Notes under the pieces: generated by a model
What the model saw: only the letters and a program-made list of their open reading frames with translations
What the model was told of the DNA's origin: nothing
Databases searched by the model: none
Source: Marivita sp965656765
Lineage (GTDB): Bacteria > Pseudomonadota > Alphaproteobacteria > Rhodobacterales > Rhodobacteraceae
Reading direction: 5' to 3'
NCBI RefSeq assembly: GCF_965656765.1
Contig: NZ_CBFHLV010000008.1
Location: 11,241-75,240 of the forward strand
DNA length: 64,000 nucleotides
Shown: in pieces, positions 33,543 to 42,831 of the stretch
Layout of the letters: the number at the start of each line of letters is the position of its first letter
Numbering within the stretch: position 1 is the first letter of the stretch
Translations under genes and position numbers: made by a program

Positions 33543-34568
33543 TCAAGCCGCTTTGCCGTAATCACGCCATGTGCGGATCAGTACAGGTGACAGCAGGATG
33601 GCGACACCGATGATTGTGAGCACCGATGTGGCGGCGGCAGAGCTAAGTTGCTGGGTCTCGCCGCCTAGATCATTGTAGATCGCCCAACTAAGTGAGGTGG
33701 CATGCGCGCTGGCGTTAAAGCTGACGATCGGTTCGAACACGCGGAAATTGTCCATCAACTGGATTAGCGCGATAAAGGTGGTCAATGGTAGTAGGTGAGG
33801 GATGACGACATGCCGGATCTGTTGCCAGCGGCTGGCGCCGTCGATCCGGGCGGCCTCAAGGGTGTCGGTGTTCACGGTTTGCAGTCCAGCGTAATAGACG
33901 ATGAATGCAAAGGGCGCGGAGTGCCACACGCCGTAAACCATCAGCATGATCCACATCAGTCCGGTGTCGGCCTTGACCGAAAGCGACGGGTCATCAGCAA
34001 GCGCGCGCAAAGCGGTGCCCAGAATGCCGCGCGCATCAACCATCCAGAACAGGATCAGTGATCCGACCAGCGGTGTCACGATCATTGGCAGTAGCGAGAA
34101 AAAGATCATCGGTCCACGCAGCGCACGAGCCGCGCTGTTCACCGCCACTGCGATAATAAAGCCGAGGATGATGGTCAGTGGTGTGACGATGAACGTGTAG
34201 GTGAGCGTAAACCCAATAGCCTTGTAGAAAGGCAGGTTCATCAGCTTGCCGACGTAATCGCCTAGCCCTGTGCTTTGCTCCCAAAGCGGGCCAAGTTGCC
34301 CAACGGCAAGGTGGTTGCGGTCCTTGTAGATCTCCAGTCCGGCAAAACGGCCTAAAGGTTGCGCTTCGCGCAGAGCGGCAGTGGCGTCTTGGTCGATCGC
34401 GGTGGCGGTGGTGCAGCCGAAGGGACCGCAGTTTTCCACTTCGATGATGACCTGCTCGTGTTCGACATAGAGCGATTGGACGACAACGGACACGATCGGA
34501 AAAAAGATGAACAACAGCATCGCTATGGCCGATGGCAAGACAAACCAGAAAAACGCACTGTGTTTCAT
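33543..34568 (-). CDS. Carbohydrate-type ABC transporter permease, MalF-like
   Basis: 341 aa. An N-terminal helix (residues 8-32) is followed by an unusually long predicted periplasmic segment (about 33-115) containing two cysteines, C47 and C52, then five helices with EAA loop LEAARIDGASRWQQIRHVVIPHLLP. The loop could contact the binding protein as in MalF, or carry a disulfide. Substrate not assignable. Confidence 0.9.
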   Translation of the reverse strand: MKHSAFFWFVLPSAIAMLLFIFFPIVSVVVQSLYVEHEQVIIEVENCGPFGCTTATAIDQDATAALREAQPLGRFAGLEIYKDRNHLAVGQLGPLWEQSTGLGDYVGKLMNLPFYKAIGFTLTYTFIVTPLTIILGFIIAVAVNSAARALRGPMIFFSLLPMIVTPLVGSLILFWMVDARGILGTALRALADDPSLSVKADTGLMWIMLMVYGVWHSAPFAFIVYYAGLQTVNTDTLEAARIDGASRWQQIRHVVIPHLLPLTTFIALIQLMDNFRVFEPIVSFNASAHATSLSWAIYNDLGGETQQLSSAAATSVLTIIGVAILLSPVLIRTWRDYGKAA

Positions 34569-34609
34569 TGGATCAGACCCGCAAGCTTGAAGTTATACGA
34601 AAGGTCGAA

Positions 34610-34629
34610 GGGGCGGGATGTCCCGCCCC
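34610..34629 (-). promoter_or_regulatory. Intercistronic stem-loop between binding protein and permease genes
   Basis: Perfect 9-bp GC-rich stem GGGGCGGGA / TCCCGCCCC with a 2-base loop in the 76-nt gap after the binding-protein stop, no T-tract. Such structures often stabilise the upstream mRNA so that binding protein exceeds permease; this role is inferred from position. Confidence 0.6.
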
Positions 34630-34644
34630 AAGAAAGATCACAGT

Positions 34645-35886
34645 TTAGTTCACGAAGCCTTTTTCTTTGGCTGCGGTCATGTACGCGTCTTCGATATCCG
34701 ACAGCGCCTGTTCCGCGCTTTCCTTGCCTTGCAGGAAGTCGGCGATATTGTCGCCAAGTGCAGTGTGCAGCAGGCCGTGATGCGGCAGCATCGGATAGGG
34801 CGTGGTCCCCATTGAGATGGCCGAGAACACACCTTCGTTCACTGGGGCTGGTTCATAGCCGTCGATCATCCAGACCGCTTGGCCCATTGTCTCGTCGTTG
34901 AGGATCGCTGGGCTGATGCCGTGCTTCATCGCTTTGAAGGTGGCCGCGGCGTCTTCGTCGCTGATGTTCTTGGCAACGGTCCAGCCGTCCCACCACAGGG
35001 TCGATGCTGGGGTGTCACCAGCCGCAACCGTCATCGGTGCGCCGACCATCGTGTTCTCATAGACCTCGGGCGTGGAGCCTTCGTCGTCCATAAGAACCCC
35101 GGTGCGCGATCCCCACATGTTCATGAGAGCGACGTTGCCTGCTTCCCATTCTGCGCTCGTCGCATTGGAATCGTGGGTCAGATAATCTGGGTTCATGTAG
35201 GTGCTCAGCGATTTGAGCATCTCAAGCGTGGCAACGCCTGCTTCGTTGTTGATCGATACTTGCGCTGTGCCTGGTTCGTAGAACTGGCCACCATGGCCGA
35301 TATACATGTTCACGAATTCCTGCGCGAGGTTCCAACCGGCCATATACGCGCCACCAAGTGGGTATTCGAGTATACCGTCAGCACGGATTTTCTCGGCCAC
35401 GGTCAGCATTTCCTCATAGGTGGTTGGGGGCTCCATTCCGACCTGTTCGAGGATGTCCTGGCGGTACACGAGGTGCTGTGCATTTGCCATGAACGCGACG
35501 GCCATGACCTGACCATTAATGGTGATCAGCTGGTTCTTGGGGATGTCCTGACCATGTGCGGCGATCAGATCATCAAGCGGTCGAATGACGTCTTCGTTGA
35601 TCAGTGCCACGATCGAAGAGTTGGCGACAATCGCAGTGGTGTATTCGGCTGGATTGCCCTGCATTCCGGGCAGGTTGATGGTCTGGTGGTCGGCTGTCAG
35701 GTTGGCCTTGGCTTCGGTCAGGCCGTCACAGGACTGTGCCGCCGCTGCGACTGTCTGGATCGCCGGGAATTCGTTGCCAACGATGCTCAACCGTCCGTCT
35801 TCGATGCCGCAATTTGCAGCCATCGTTGTGGTGGCACTGGCCGCGACAAGAAACGACCCTGTCATCAGAATTGTCTTGAGGTTCAT
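34645..35886 (-). CDS. ABC transporter extracellular solute-binding protein (family 1)
   Basis: 413 aa. Signal peptide MNLKTILMTGSFLVAASATTTMA; the mature protein has the family-1 sugar-binding layout with LVYRQDILEQVGMEPPTTYEEML and GNVALMNMWGSRTG. Second gene of the minus-strand transporter operon, 78 nt after the ATPase stop. Likely ligand is a carbohydrate, polyol or glycoside, from family membership only. Confidence 0.9.
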   Translation of the reverse strand: MNLKTILMTGSFLVAASATTTMAANCGIEDGRLSIVGNEFPAIQTVAAAAQSCDGLTEAKANLTADHQTINLPGMQGNPAEYTTAIVANSSIVALINEDVIRPLDDLIAAHGQDIPKNQLITINGQVMAVAFMANAQHLVYRQDILEQVGMEPPTTYEEMLTVAEKIRADGILEYPLGGAYMAGWNLAQEFVNMYIGHGGQFYEPGTAQVSINNEAGVATLEMLKSLSTYMNPDYLTHDSNATSAEWEAGNVALMNMWGSRTGVLMDDEGSTPEVYENTMVGAPMTVAAGDTPASTLWWDGWTVAKNISDEDAAATFKAMKHGISPAILNDETMGQAVWMIDGYEPAPVNEGVFSAISMGTTPYPMLPHHGLLHTALGDNIADFLQGKESAEQALSDIEDAYMTAAKEKGFVN

Positions 35887-35964
35887 TTTGGTCTCCCTGT
35901 GTGTCTGGATGCGCCTTGCAAACGCACATCGCTATCTCCCGGTTGGGCCGGGAATCTTGGTTTA

Positions 35965-37017
35965 TCAGCCGTCGAGCCGCTGACCTGTTTCGGTGGAGAA
36001 CAGGTGGCAAATTTCGGGCGGGACGTGGATTGAAACGGTGTCGCCAATTTCGGCGCGGAACGATTTGTCGGCTTTAACTGCAACCAGAGCCTGGCCAATG
36101 CGCACCGAAATCATCGTTGCATCGCCCAAAAGTTCCAATGTGTAGATTGGCGCGGTGATCTGACCATTTCCATCGGCGGCAAGCGACGCGTCCTCGGCAC
36201 GAAACCCCAGAGTGGCCTTGCCGTTAGCGGCTGTCAGGCCGGGGATCTGCGTGTTGCGGGTTTCAAAGACGCCCTTAATGATCTCACCATCAAGTAGGTT
36301 CATCGCCGGATTGCCGATGAAACTTGCGACGAACATGTTGGCCGGGCGGTCGTAAATTTCGGTTGGGCTGCCGACTTGTTGGACGATGCCCTTCTCCATG
36401 ACGACCACGCGATCCGCGAGGGTCATCGCTTCGATCTGGTCATGGGTCACATAGATCGTCGTAACCGCCAGTTCGTGGCTCAGATTCTTGATCTGGGCGC
36501 GGGTGCTGACGCGCAGCTTGGCATCGAGGTTGGACAGTGGTTCGTCCATGAGAAACACGTTGGGTTCACGCACAATAGCGCGCGCGAGTGCGACGCGCTG
36601 GCGTTGACCGCCCGAAAGTTCGGCAGGTTTGCGATGCAGGAAATCGTCAAGTTCGACCATCGCGCTGGCGCGCCGGACCCTTTCTTCATGGGTCGATGTA
36701 TCGATCCCGCGCACTTTCAGCGGGAAGCGAATGTTCTCATAGACGTTCATGTTGGGGTATAGAGCGTAGGACTGGAACACCATCGCCACATCTCGGTCTT
36801 TTGGATCAAGCTGGTTCACGACTTTGCCGTCAATCGCGATCTCGCCCTCGGTGATGTCTTCCAGCCCTGCGATCATGCGCATGGTTGTTGTCTTGCCGCA
36901 GCCCGATGGCCCCAACAGCACAAGGAATTCTTTGTCCGCAATGGTCAGGTTGAAATTATCGACACCGATAAAACTGCCCCAACGTTTGTTGACGTTCCTA
37001 AGCTGGATTTCCGCCAT
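35965..37017 (-). CDS. Sugar ABC transporter ATP-binding protein, UgpC/MalK type
   Basis: 350 aa. Walker A GPSGCGKTT, Q-loop FQSYALYPNM, signature LSGGQRQRVALARAI, Walker B VFLMDEPLSNLD, H-loop VTHDQIEAM, and C-terminal OB/TOBE domain from about residue 240 ending VHVPPE-like. Start 37017 (MAEIQLRNVNKRWG) follows GGGGGAAGC; an in-frame start at 37089 is not family-like. First gene of the operon; the 300-bp spacer to the divergent acyl-CoA synthetase gene presumably holds both promoters, but none was clear. Confidence 0.93.
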   Translation of the reverse strand: MAEIQLRNVNKRWGSFIGVDNFNLTIADKEFLVLLGPSGCGKTTTMRMIAGLEDITEGEIAIDGKVVNQLDPKDRDVAMVFQSYALYPNMNVYENIRFPLKVRGIDTSTHEERVRRASAMVELDDFLHRKPAELSGGQRQRVALARAIVREPNVFLMDEPLSNLDAKLRVSTRAQIKNLSHELAVTTIYVTHDQIEAMTLADRVVVMEKGIVQQVGSPTEIYDRPANMFVASFIGNPAMNLLDGEIIKGVFETRNTQIPGLTAANGKATLGFRAEDASLAADGNGQITAPIYTLELLGDATMISVRIGQALVAVKADKSFRAEIGDTVSIHVPPEICHLFSTETGQRLDG

Positions 37018-37317
37018 GCTTCCCCCCTGCGCAAAGATCGGATTTGCGGTAGACCACTCCACCAAGCCATAGGGCTGACGGTTTGGCAAGAATTCTTTGC
37101 AAACGTGTGCAAAAAATCAAATTTGATATCGGGGACAGTGAAACCGGTATGCGGTTTTGTTTGATTTTGGGCGCAATCGGCCCTTTGATCACAACGGAAC
37201 GCAGCGTCATGCACAATCTGTCGTAGCGTCGGGGTGTCTTGTTCTCGGGAAATATCCGCTAAAAAGACCTGCCGCACGCGCATGCGTTTGCGCAGATAAG
37301 CCTTGGGAGGGGACGCG

Positions 37318-39198
37318 ATGACCTTTGCGAGTTTCGAGGACCGCAATGCGATCGAAAATGAAATGCCATGGGCCGAACGGGACGTGCCAGCAACGCTTTA
37401 TGGTCAGTTAAGCAAAACAGCCGCAGCGTTTCCAAACTGCCCGGCAGCCAGTTTTCAGCTTCTGTCTGGTCCGGGTGACAAGGCCGAAACGCTGAATTGG
37501 TCTGACCTTTTTGCCAAAACTGTTCAGGCTGCAAATCTTTTTCGAAAGCTGGGAATCGGTGAAAACGACGTGGTCGCCTATGTGCTTCCAAACAGCAGTG
37601 AAACCATCCTGACGTTGCTTGGTGGTGCGATTGCAGGGATCGTAAATCCGATAAATCCTCTGCTCGAACCCGAACAAATCGGTGCCATCCTGCGCGAGAC
37701 CGAAGCCAAGGTTGTGGTGACCCTCAAGGCGTTTCCAAAAACCGATGTGCCACAAAAAGTCGCCGAGGCGTGCCGTCATGCCCCGAAGGTCCAAACGGTT
37801 CTTGAAGTGGACCTCAACCGCTACCTTACGCCACCGAAATCATGGATTGTTCCGCTTGTGCGGCCCAAAAATCCCGGGGGTCACCACGCCGATGTGCTGA
37901 GTTTCAATGCCGAGTTGAAAAAGCAGAACACGACGCTTGATTTTGCTGATAGCGCGGGCGACCGGGTCGCCGCGTATTTCCATACAGGTGGCACGACGGG
38001 CATGCCCAAAGTGGCTCAACACAAATATTCTGGGCTGATTTACAACGGATGGCTGGGGCACCGGCTGCTCTTCTCGGAAGAGGACAGCATCATGTGCCCG
38101 CTGCCGCTGTTTCACGTCTTTGCGTGCCATGTGATTCTCATGGCCTCGGTGGTATCGGGGGCGCATACGGTGTTCCCGACCCCGCAGGGATACCGGGGTG
38201 ACGGTGTTTTTGACAATTTCTGGAAGCTCTGTGATCGGTGGAAAACCACCTTTGTCATCACAGTGCCCACCGCGATGTCGGCTTTGATGCAACGCCCGGT
38301 GGATGCGGATATCTCGACGATCAAAACTGCTTTTTCCGGCTCGTCGCCGCTGCCTTTGGAATTGTTCCATCGGTTTGAGAAATCCTGCGGTGTGACCGTG
38401 GTCGAAGGCTATGGCCTGACCGAGGCGACATGCCTTGTGTCTTGCAACCCACCAGACGGCATCAAGAAAGTCGGTTCCGTCGGCATTCCGTTTCCTCATA
38501 CGGATGTGAAGATCCTGATCCAAAAGAATGGTGATGTGGTGGCTTGTGCTGCGGACGAAATCGGTGAGATTTGCGTGTCCAATCCAGGTGTTTTCGCGGG
38601 CCATACCTATACGGAGACCGCCAAGAACCAGGACCTTTTTCATTACGGAAAATACTTGCGGACCGGCGATCTGGGTCGCATTGATGCCGATGGCTATTTG
38701 TGGATCACGGGCCGTGCAAAAGATCTGATTATCCGTGGTGGCCACAACATCGACCCGGCCGAGATCGAAGAGGCGCTTTTGGCGCATCCGGCTGTCGCCT
38801 TTGCTGGGGCCATCGGTCAGCCCGACGCGCATTCCGGTGAGTTGCCTTGCGCCTTTGTCGAACTGATGGATGGTGCAAGCGTGACCGAACAGGAGCTTTT
38901 GGAGCATTGCAAGGTACATGTGCACGAGCGCGCCGCCATGCCCAAGCATATGACGATCCTCGATGAACTGCCCAAGACCGCTGTGGGCAAAGTGTTCAAA
39001 CCAGACCTGCGCAAGCACGCTATCACGCGAGTATTCAACGCCGCATTGGATAAGGCAGGAAGCCCGGCACGAGTGGTTGCAGTGGTCGATGACAAGACCC
39101 GTGGTCTGGTCGCACAGGTGGATTTGTACGATGCCCCGTCCGAGGATGTTGGGCATGTTCTTGGCAACTTTACCAACCGTTGGGAAGCGGTAAGCTAA
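37318..39198 (+). CDS. AMP-dependent acyl-CoA synthetase/ligase
   Basis: 626 aa, ANL superfamily; activates a carboxylic acid to its CoA ester via an acyl-adenylate. P-loop-like AMP motif YFHTGGTTGMPKVAQ, VVEGYGLTEATC, LRTGDLGRIDADGYLWITGRAKDLIIRGGHNI and the catalytic lysine near LPKTAVGKVFKP. The substrate is not predictable; the size fits medium/long-chain or aryl acids. Start 37318 has GGGAGGGG 5 nt upstream. Divergent from the sugar ABC operon. Confidence 0.92.
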   Translation: MTFASFEDRNAIENEMPWAERDVPATLYGQLSKTAAAFPNCPAASFQLLSGPGDKAETLNWSDLFAKTVQAANLFRKLGIGENDVVAYVLPNSSETILTLLGGAIAGIVNPINPLLEPEQIGAILRETEAKVVVTLKAFPKTDVPQKVAEACRHAPKVQTVLEVDLNRYLTPPKSWIVPLVRPKNPGGHHADVLSFNAELKKQNTTLDFADSAGDRVAAYFHTGGTTGMPKVAQHKYSGLIYNGWLGHRLLFSEEDSIMCPLPLFHVFACHVILMASVVSGAHTVFPTPQGYRGDGVFDNFWKLCDRWKTTFVITVPTAMSALMQRPVDADISTIKTAFSGSSPLPLELFHRFEKSCGVTVVEGYGLTEATCLVSCNPPDGIKKVGSVGIPFPHTDVKILIQKNGDVVACAADEIGEICVSNPGVFAGHTYTETAKNQDLFHYGKYLRTGDLGRIDADGYLWITGRAKDLIIRGGHNIDPAEIEEALLAHPAVAFAGAIGQPDAHSGELPCAFVELMDGASVTEQELLEHCKVHVHERAAMPKHMTILDELPKTAVGKVFKPDLRKHAITRVFNAALDKAGSPARVVAVVDDKTRGLVAQVDLYDAPSEDVGHVLGNFTNRWEAVS

Positions 39199-39203
39199 GC
39201 CTG

Positions 39204-39230
39204 TTTCGGATCGGTAGTGCCGATCCGAAA
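39204..39230 (+). terminator. Stem-loop after acyl-CoA synthetase gene
   Basis: 11-bp perfect stem TTTCGGATCGG / CCGATCCGAAA with loop TAGTG, 6 nt after the stop. The downstream flank is A-rich rather than T-rich, so it is a likely transcript end or stability element but not a textbook terminator. Confidence 0.5.
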
Positions 39231-39305
39231 AAGAAGAAACACTCACTGTGAACGTGTCGTGATGTTGCACTTGACCGAAGGCGGTTGGGATAGTCCTATT
39301 TGCCC

Positions 39306-39704
39306 ATGTCACTGGTGCCGCCTTTTCCAAACCATATCTCAGCTGTGTTTGAGGCGTATCCCGACCAAGCGCGCAATGTTCTTTACGACCTCAGGGAGAT
39401 GGTCTTTGGCATCGCATCCAGTATCCCAGAGGCGGGCCCTGTGATGGAAACATTGAAATGGGGGCAACCGTCTTATGCGGTAACCACTGGAACCCCGGTC
39501 AGGTTGGGTGTTTCGAAAGCAGGCGAACCTGCAGTGTTTGTCCATTGCCAGACGCGCGTGATTTCCGATGCCCGCGCGCTTTTCGACCAGGGCCTGTGCT
39601 TCGAGGGAAATCGCGCAATCTCGTTTCCCTCGGGGTGTCCCATTCCCGAAACCGCGGTGCGGCACGTCTTGTACACCGCGCTGTCTTATCGCCTGAAGGC
39701 TTAA
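39306..39704 (+). CDS. DUF1801 / YdhG-like domain protein
   Basis: 132 aa. The pattern LYDLREMVFGIASSIPEAGPVMETLKWGQPSY, VHCQTRVISDARALF and an arginine-rich end are reminiscent of the DUF1801 fold found in YdhG-like proteins; function unknown. Its stop codon overlaps the convergent amidase stop (TTAA, 39701-39704), so the two genes are packed tail to tail. Confidence 0.75.
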   Translation: MSLVPPFPNHISAVFEAYPDQARNVLYDLREMVFGIASSIPEAGPVMETLKWGQPSYAVTTGTPVRLGVSKAGEPAVFVHCQTRVISDARALFDQGLCFEGNRAISFPSGCPIPETAVRHVLYTALSYRLKA

Positions 39705-41119
39705 CCTGCGATCGGGTCGATCAGCGTAACGGGCAGGTTCAGAGCCTGCTCCAGCGTATGCGCAACTTGTAGCAACCGTGCCTCACCGCGTGGTGGACCA
39801 ATCAGTTGCAGGCCAACCGGCATGCCGGAGGGCGTAAAGCCGACAGGTAGAGATAAGGCCGGAAGCCCTGCAACTGTTGCCAGAAACGCAAATTGCAACC
39901 AGTCGATATAGTCGCGCATCTGGCGTCCTGCGACCTCGGTCGGGTATTCAATCTCAACGGGCAGGGGCGCAAGACCATTGACTGGGCAGGCCAGAACATC
40001 ATGGGTGCGGAAGAAGGCGTTCATGGTGTTATAGATATTGGAGCGATCGCGTTCCGCCTGAACGTAATCGTCAAAGGTCATCGCGCGGGCGTCAGCGAGG
40101 TTGCCCTTGATCGTGTTCTTGTAATGCCGGGTGACGCTTTCTGGTGTGACCTGATAACTGCCCAGAAAAGACAGGCACCGCAGCGCGCGGAATGCCTCGT
40201 CAAGGCGGGGCAGATCAGGACAGTGTTCTGCAATCGTTACATTCGGAAGGCGTATGCTTTCAAGCGCTGTGCGCAGCACCGTGTCGATCTCGGACGTGAT
40301 GGCAGCAAATCCGTTCAGATCGGATGTGTAGGCAATTCGTACTGCACCGGCATCCTGACGGGCGGTCTCAAGATAGGGCGTGGGTGGTGCCGGGAACGAG
40401 ATTGGCCAGGCCGGATCGTATCCCGCCATCGCATCAAGAAAGAGCGCACAATCCAGAACGTCACGGGCCATTGGACCCTCGACACCGCCATTGGTGAAGC
40501 CAAGCTGCGCGGAACTACCCCCGGCAATACCGGGCGACGGACGCAAACCAACGATGCCGCAGTAATTGGCCGGGCTGCGCAAGCTGCCGCCGAAATCTGA
40601 CCCATGGCTGAGCCAAAGCTCTCCGGTGGCCAAGGACACTGCTGCACCACCAGAGGAACCGGCGGCGTTCATTGCCGTGTTCCAGGGGTTGCGCGTCGCG
40701 CCGAATACTGCGTTGAACGTGTTGGCCCCGGCCCCAATCTCGGGCGTATTGGTCTTGCCAAGCACAACGCCACCACGTTCCTCGATCCGTGCAACCAGCG
40801 GATCAGAGGACGCGGGCACATGGTCGGCCATCCCTTGGGTGCCAAAGGTGGTCCGCACACCTTCGACCGGGGTGAGGTCTTTGATCCCAAGCGGAAGGCC
40901 CGCGAGCAAGCTGTCGGCGGCCGAAGGCGTGGCGCGGGCTCGATCAATGCAGCGTGTGACCACAGCGTTCACTTGTGGTTCGACCTGATCCATGCGCGTC
41001 ACGCTGGCGTCGATCAGATCGGAGGTTGTCACGTCACCGTTTTGCAACAGAGCGATCACATCACGTGCCGGTTTGGCACAAAGCTCGGGGCCGGAGAAGC
41101 GCGTGGTGGGGCGAGTCAC
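39701..41119 (-). CDS. Amidase signature family protein
   Basis: 472 aa serine amidohydrolase. The Ser-cisSer-Lys triad is visible: Lys in LPLGIKDLTPVEG, cis-Ser in NAAGSSGGAAVSLATG, nucleophile Ser in HGSDFGGSLRSPANYCG. The start is a GTG at 41119 that overlaps the stop of the ArsR gene (GTGA); the frame is open further upstream but that part lies within arsR. C-terminal LPVGFTPSGMPVGLQLIG is typical. The substrate amide is unknown; similar enzymes act on aryl or alkyl amides. Translational coupling implies control by the upstream repressor. Confidence 0.92.
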   Translation of the reverse strand: MTRPTTRFSGPELCAKPARDVIALLQNGDVTTSDLIDASVTRMDQVEPQVNAVVTRCIDRARATPSAADSLLAGLPLGIKDLTPVEGVRTTFGTQGMADHVPASSDPLVARIEERGGVVLGKTNTPEIGAGANTFNAVFGATRNPWNTAMNAAGSSGGAAVSLATGELWLSHGSDFGGSLRSPANYCGIVGLRPSPGIAGGSSAQLGFTNGGVEGPMARDVLDCALFLDAMAGYDPAWPISFPAPPTPYLETARQDAGAVRIAYTSDLNGFAAITSEIDTVLRTALESIRLPNVTIAEHCPDLPRLDEAFRALRCLSFLGSYQVTPESVTRHYKNTIKGNLADARAMTFDDYVQAERDRSNIYNTMNAFFRTHDVLACPVNGLAPLPVEIEYPTEVAGRQMRDYIDWLQFAFLATVAGLPALSLPVGFTPSGMPVGLQLIGPPRGEARLLQVAHTLEQALNLPVTLIDPIAG

Positions 41120-41436
41120 GATTTGCAGAACATCCCGTGCAGATGGGCAATCAGCTGTGCCGTGTTGTCGTCGTTGAGGCTGTAGTAGATCGTTTTTCCA
41201 TCGCGCCTGGTCTTGACCAATTGTTCGTCGCGCAAGCGGGCCAACATTTGGCTCACGGCGGCCTGACGGATATTGAGCAGCGATTCCAGTTCGCCGACGG
41301 ACTTTTCCCCAGCGCCAAGATGGCAAAGGATCATCAAACGACCTTCATGAGCAAGCGTCTTCAGGTACGCCGCAGCCTGCTGCGCGCTTTGCGCCATGTC
41401 CTGCACGGCTGTCGGTGCGAAACCCGTATCGTTCAT
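41116..41436 (-). CDS. ArsR family repressor with SqrR/BigR-like dithiol
   Basis: 106 aa winged helix-turn-helix. The segment TLAHEGRLMILCHLGAGEKS and LLNIRQAAVSQMLARLRDEQLV, RRDGKTIYYSL closely follow the SqrR/BigR/YgaV group. It lacks the ArsR CxC metal site but has Cys38 and Cys104, 66 residues apart, the same spacing as the sensing pair C41/C107 of Rhodobacter capsulatus SqrR. Persulfide sensing is therefore likely but inferred. Start 41436 chosen over 41490 for family fit. Overlaps the amidase gene by 4 nt. Confidence 0.88.
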   Translation of the reverse strand: MNDTGFAPTAVQDMAQSAQQAAAYLKTLAHEGRLMILCHLGAGEKSVGELESLLNIRQAAVSQMLARLRDEQLVKTRRDGKTIYYSLNDDNTAQLIAHLHGMFCKS

Positions 41437-41507
41437 CGAACAATCCCCATCGTTCCAAAGCCTATAGCATTGTTGGGTGGGACGTTTCAAAGTCTTATCT
41501 TTACGCT

Positions 41508-42743
41508 TTACGTATCGGGACGCGGCGGAGCGCCACCCACGAACGCATTGCCGTTTTTGTAATCACAAGCAGCCTCCTGCATTTCAAGATGCAACCCGCC
41601 GTCGGTATAGGGATGCGCGCGAGCGAGGTCTTCGTCCACGTCAATGCCCAGACCGGGGCTGTCTTGCGCGGTGATATACCCGTCTTCGACCTTGATCGTG
41701 TTCTGGATCAGCGCGTTGTGAAACGGTGTATCGATGGTTTCGGCCAGCAGCATGTTGGGGATCGAGGTGCATAGATGCACATTTGCGGCCCATTCCACTG
41801 GTCCCGCATACAGATGTGGCGCGATCTCTGCGTTGAACGCCTCGGCCATGATCGCGAGCTTCTTGGCCTCCCAAATTCCTCCGACTCGCCCCAGCGCCGG
41901 TTGCAGAATCTTGGCACCAGCAGTGCGGAGCACGGTTGCGAATTCGGTCTTGGTGGTCATCCGCTCACCCGTGGCGATGGGAATACGCACGGCGCGCGCG
42001 ACTTCGGCGAATTCAAGCAGGTTGTCGGGTGGGATTGGCTCTTCGTACCAGAGTGGCAGATACGCCTCGATTGCTTGCCCAAGTCGGATCGCACCCGAGG
42101 TGGTGAACTGCCCGTGGGTGCCGAACAACAGATCGGCCTTGTTCCCGACCGCGGCACGGATGGCCTTGCACATTTCAACCGAGAGCGAAATGTCGGTCAT
42201 CGCAGGCTGGTGGCCGCCGTGGATCGTATATGGCCCAGCCGGGTCGAATTTCACAGCAGTATAGCCTTGCCGCAAATATTCGGTCGCCGCTTCGGCCTGC
42301 GCGTCCGGGTCCGTCCAGAATGCGCTGATATCATGGTGGGGCAAGGGATACAGATAGGTGTAGGCGCGGACCTTTGCGTTCATCCGTCCACCCAAGAGCG
42401 CCCAAACAGGTCGACCGCGCGCTTTTCCCAGAATGTCCCAACAGGCGATCTCAAGCCCGGAAAACGCACCCATGACCGTTAGATCAGGGCGTTGTGTGAA
42501 CCCGGCCGAATAGGCGCGGCGGAACATCAGTTCTATATTCTCGGGGCTTTCGCCCTTCATGTGCCGCTCGAACACATCCTCGATCACGGCTTTCATCGCG
42601 CCCGGGCCAACCGACGAGGCATAGCATTCGCCCCAACCGGTGATCCCCGTGTCAGTTGTCACTTTGACCAGCGTCCAATACCGGCCGCCCCAGCCGGGGG
42701 CAGGGGGGGCTGTTATGATGATGTCGAGCGTGTGGAGTTTCAT
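41508..42743 (-). CDS. Mandelate racemase / muconate lactonizing enzyme family (enolase superfamily)
   Basis: 411 aa. N-terminal capping domain (TDTGITGWGECYASSVGPG) and TIM-barrel with FSGLEIACWDILGKARGRPVWALLGG, AVKFDPAG, the metal-ligand stretches around LLFGTHGQF, YEEPIPPDN and ATGERMTTKTEF, and IAPHLYAGPVEWAANVHL. It is probably a sugar-acid dehydratase or cycloisomerase; the substrate cannot be read. No direct overlap with neighbours; the next minus gene upstream is an alcohol dehydrogenase 89 nt away. Confidence 0.9.
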   Translation of the reverse strand: MKLHTLDIIITAPPAPGWGGRYWTLVKVTTDTGITGWGECYASSVGPGAMKAVIEDVFERHMKGESPENIELMFRRAYSAGFTQRPDLTVMGAFSGLEIACWDILGKARGRPVWALLGGRMNAKVRAYTYLYPLPHHDISAFWTDPDAQAEAATEYLRQGYTAVKFDPAGPYTIHGGHQPAMTDISLSVEMCKAIRAAVGNKADLLFGTHGQFTTSGAIRLGQAIEAYLPLWYEEPIPPDNLLEFAEVARAVRIPIATGERMTTKTEFATVLRTAGAKILQPALGRVGGIWEAKKLAIMAEAFNAEIAPHLYAGPVEWAANVHLCTSIPNMLLAETIDTPFHNALIQNTIKVEDGYITAQDSPGLGIDVDEDLARAHPYTDGGLHLEMQEAACDYKNGNAFVGGAPPRPDT

Positions 42744-42831
42744 GGCTGTTCCCCTGCTGTCGGGCGGATGGTCCAGTGTAGCATCACGGGTTTACGTGGG
42801 CGGAAATCCCACCCTGTCATTGATGTTGCGC

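Noticed and set aside
37840..39330. 496-aa open frame antisense to acyl-CoA synthetase
   Set aside because: No family resemblance; the sense gene has all ANL motifs.
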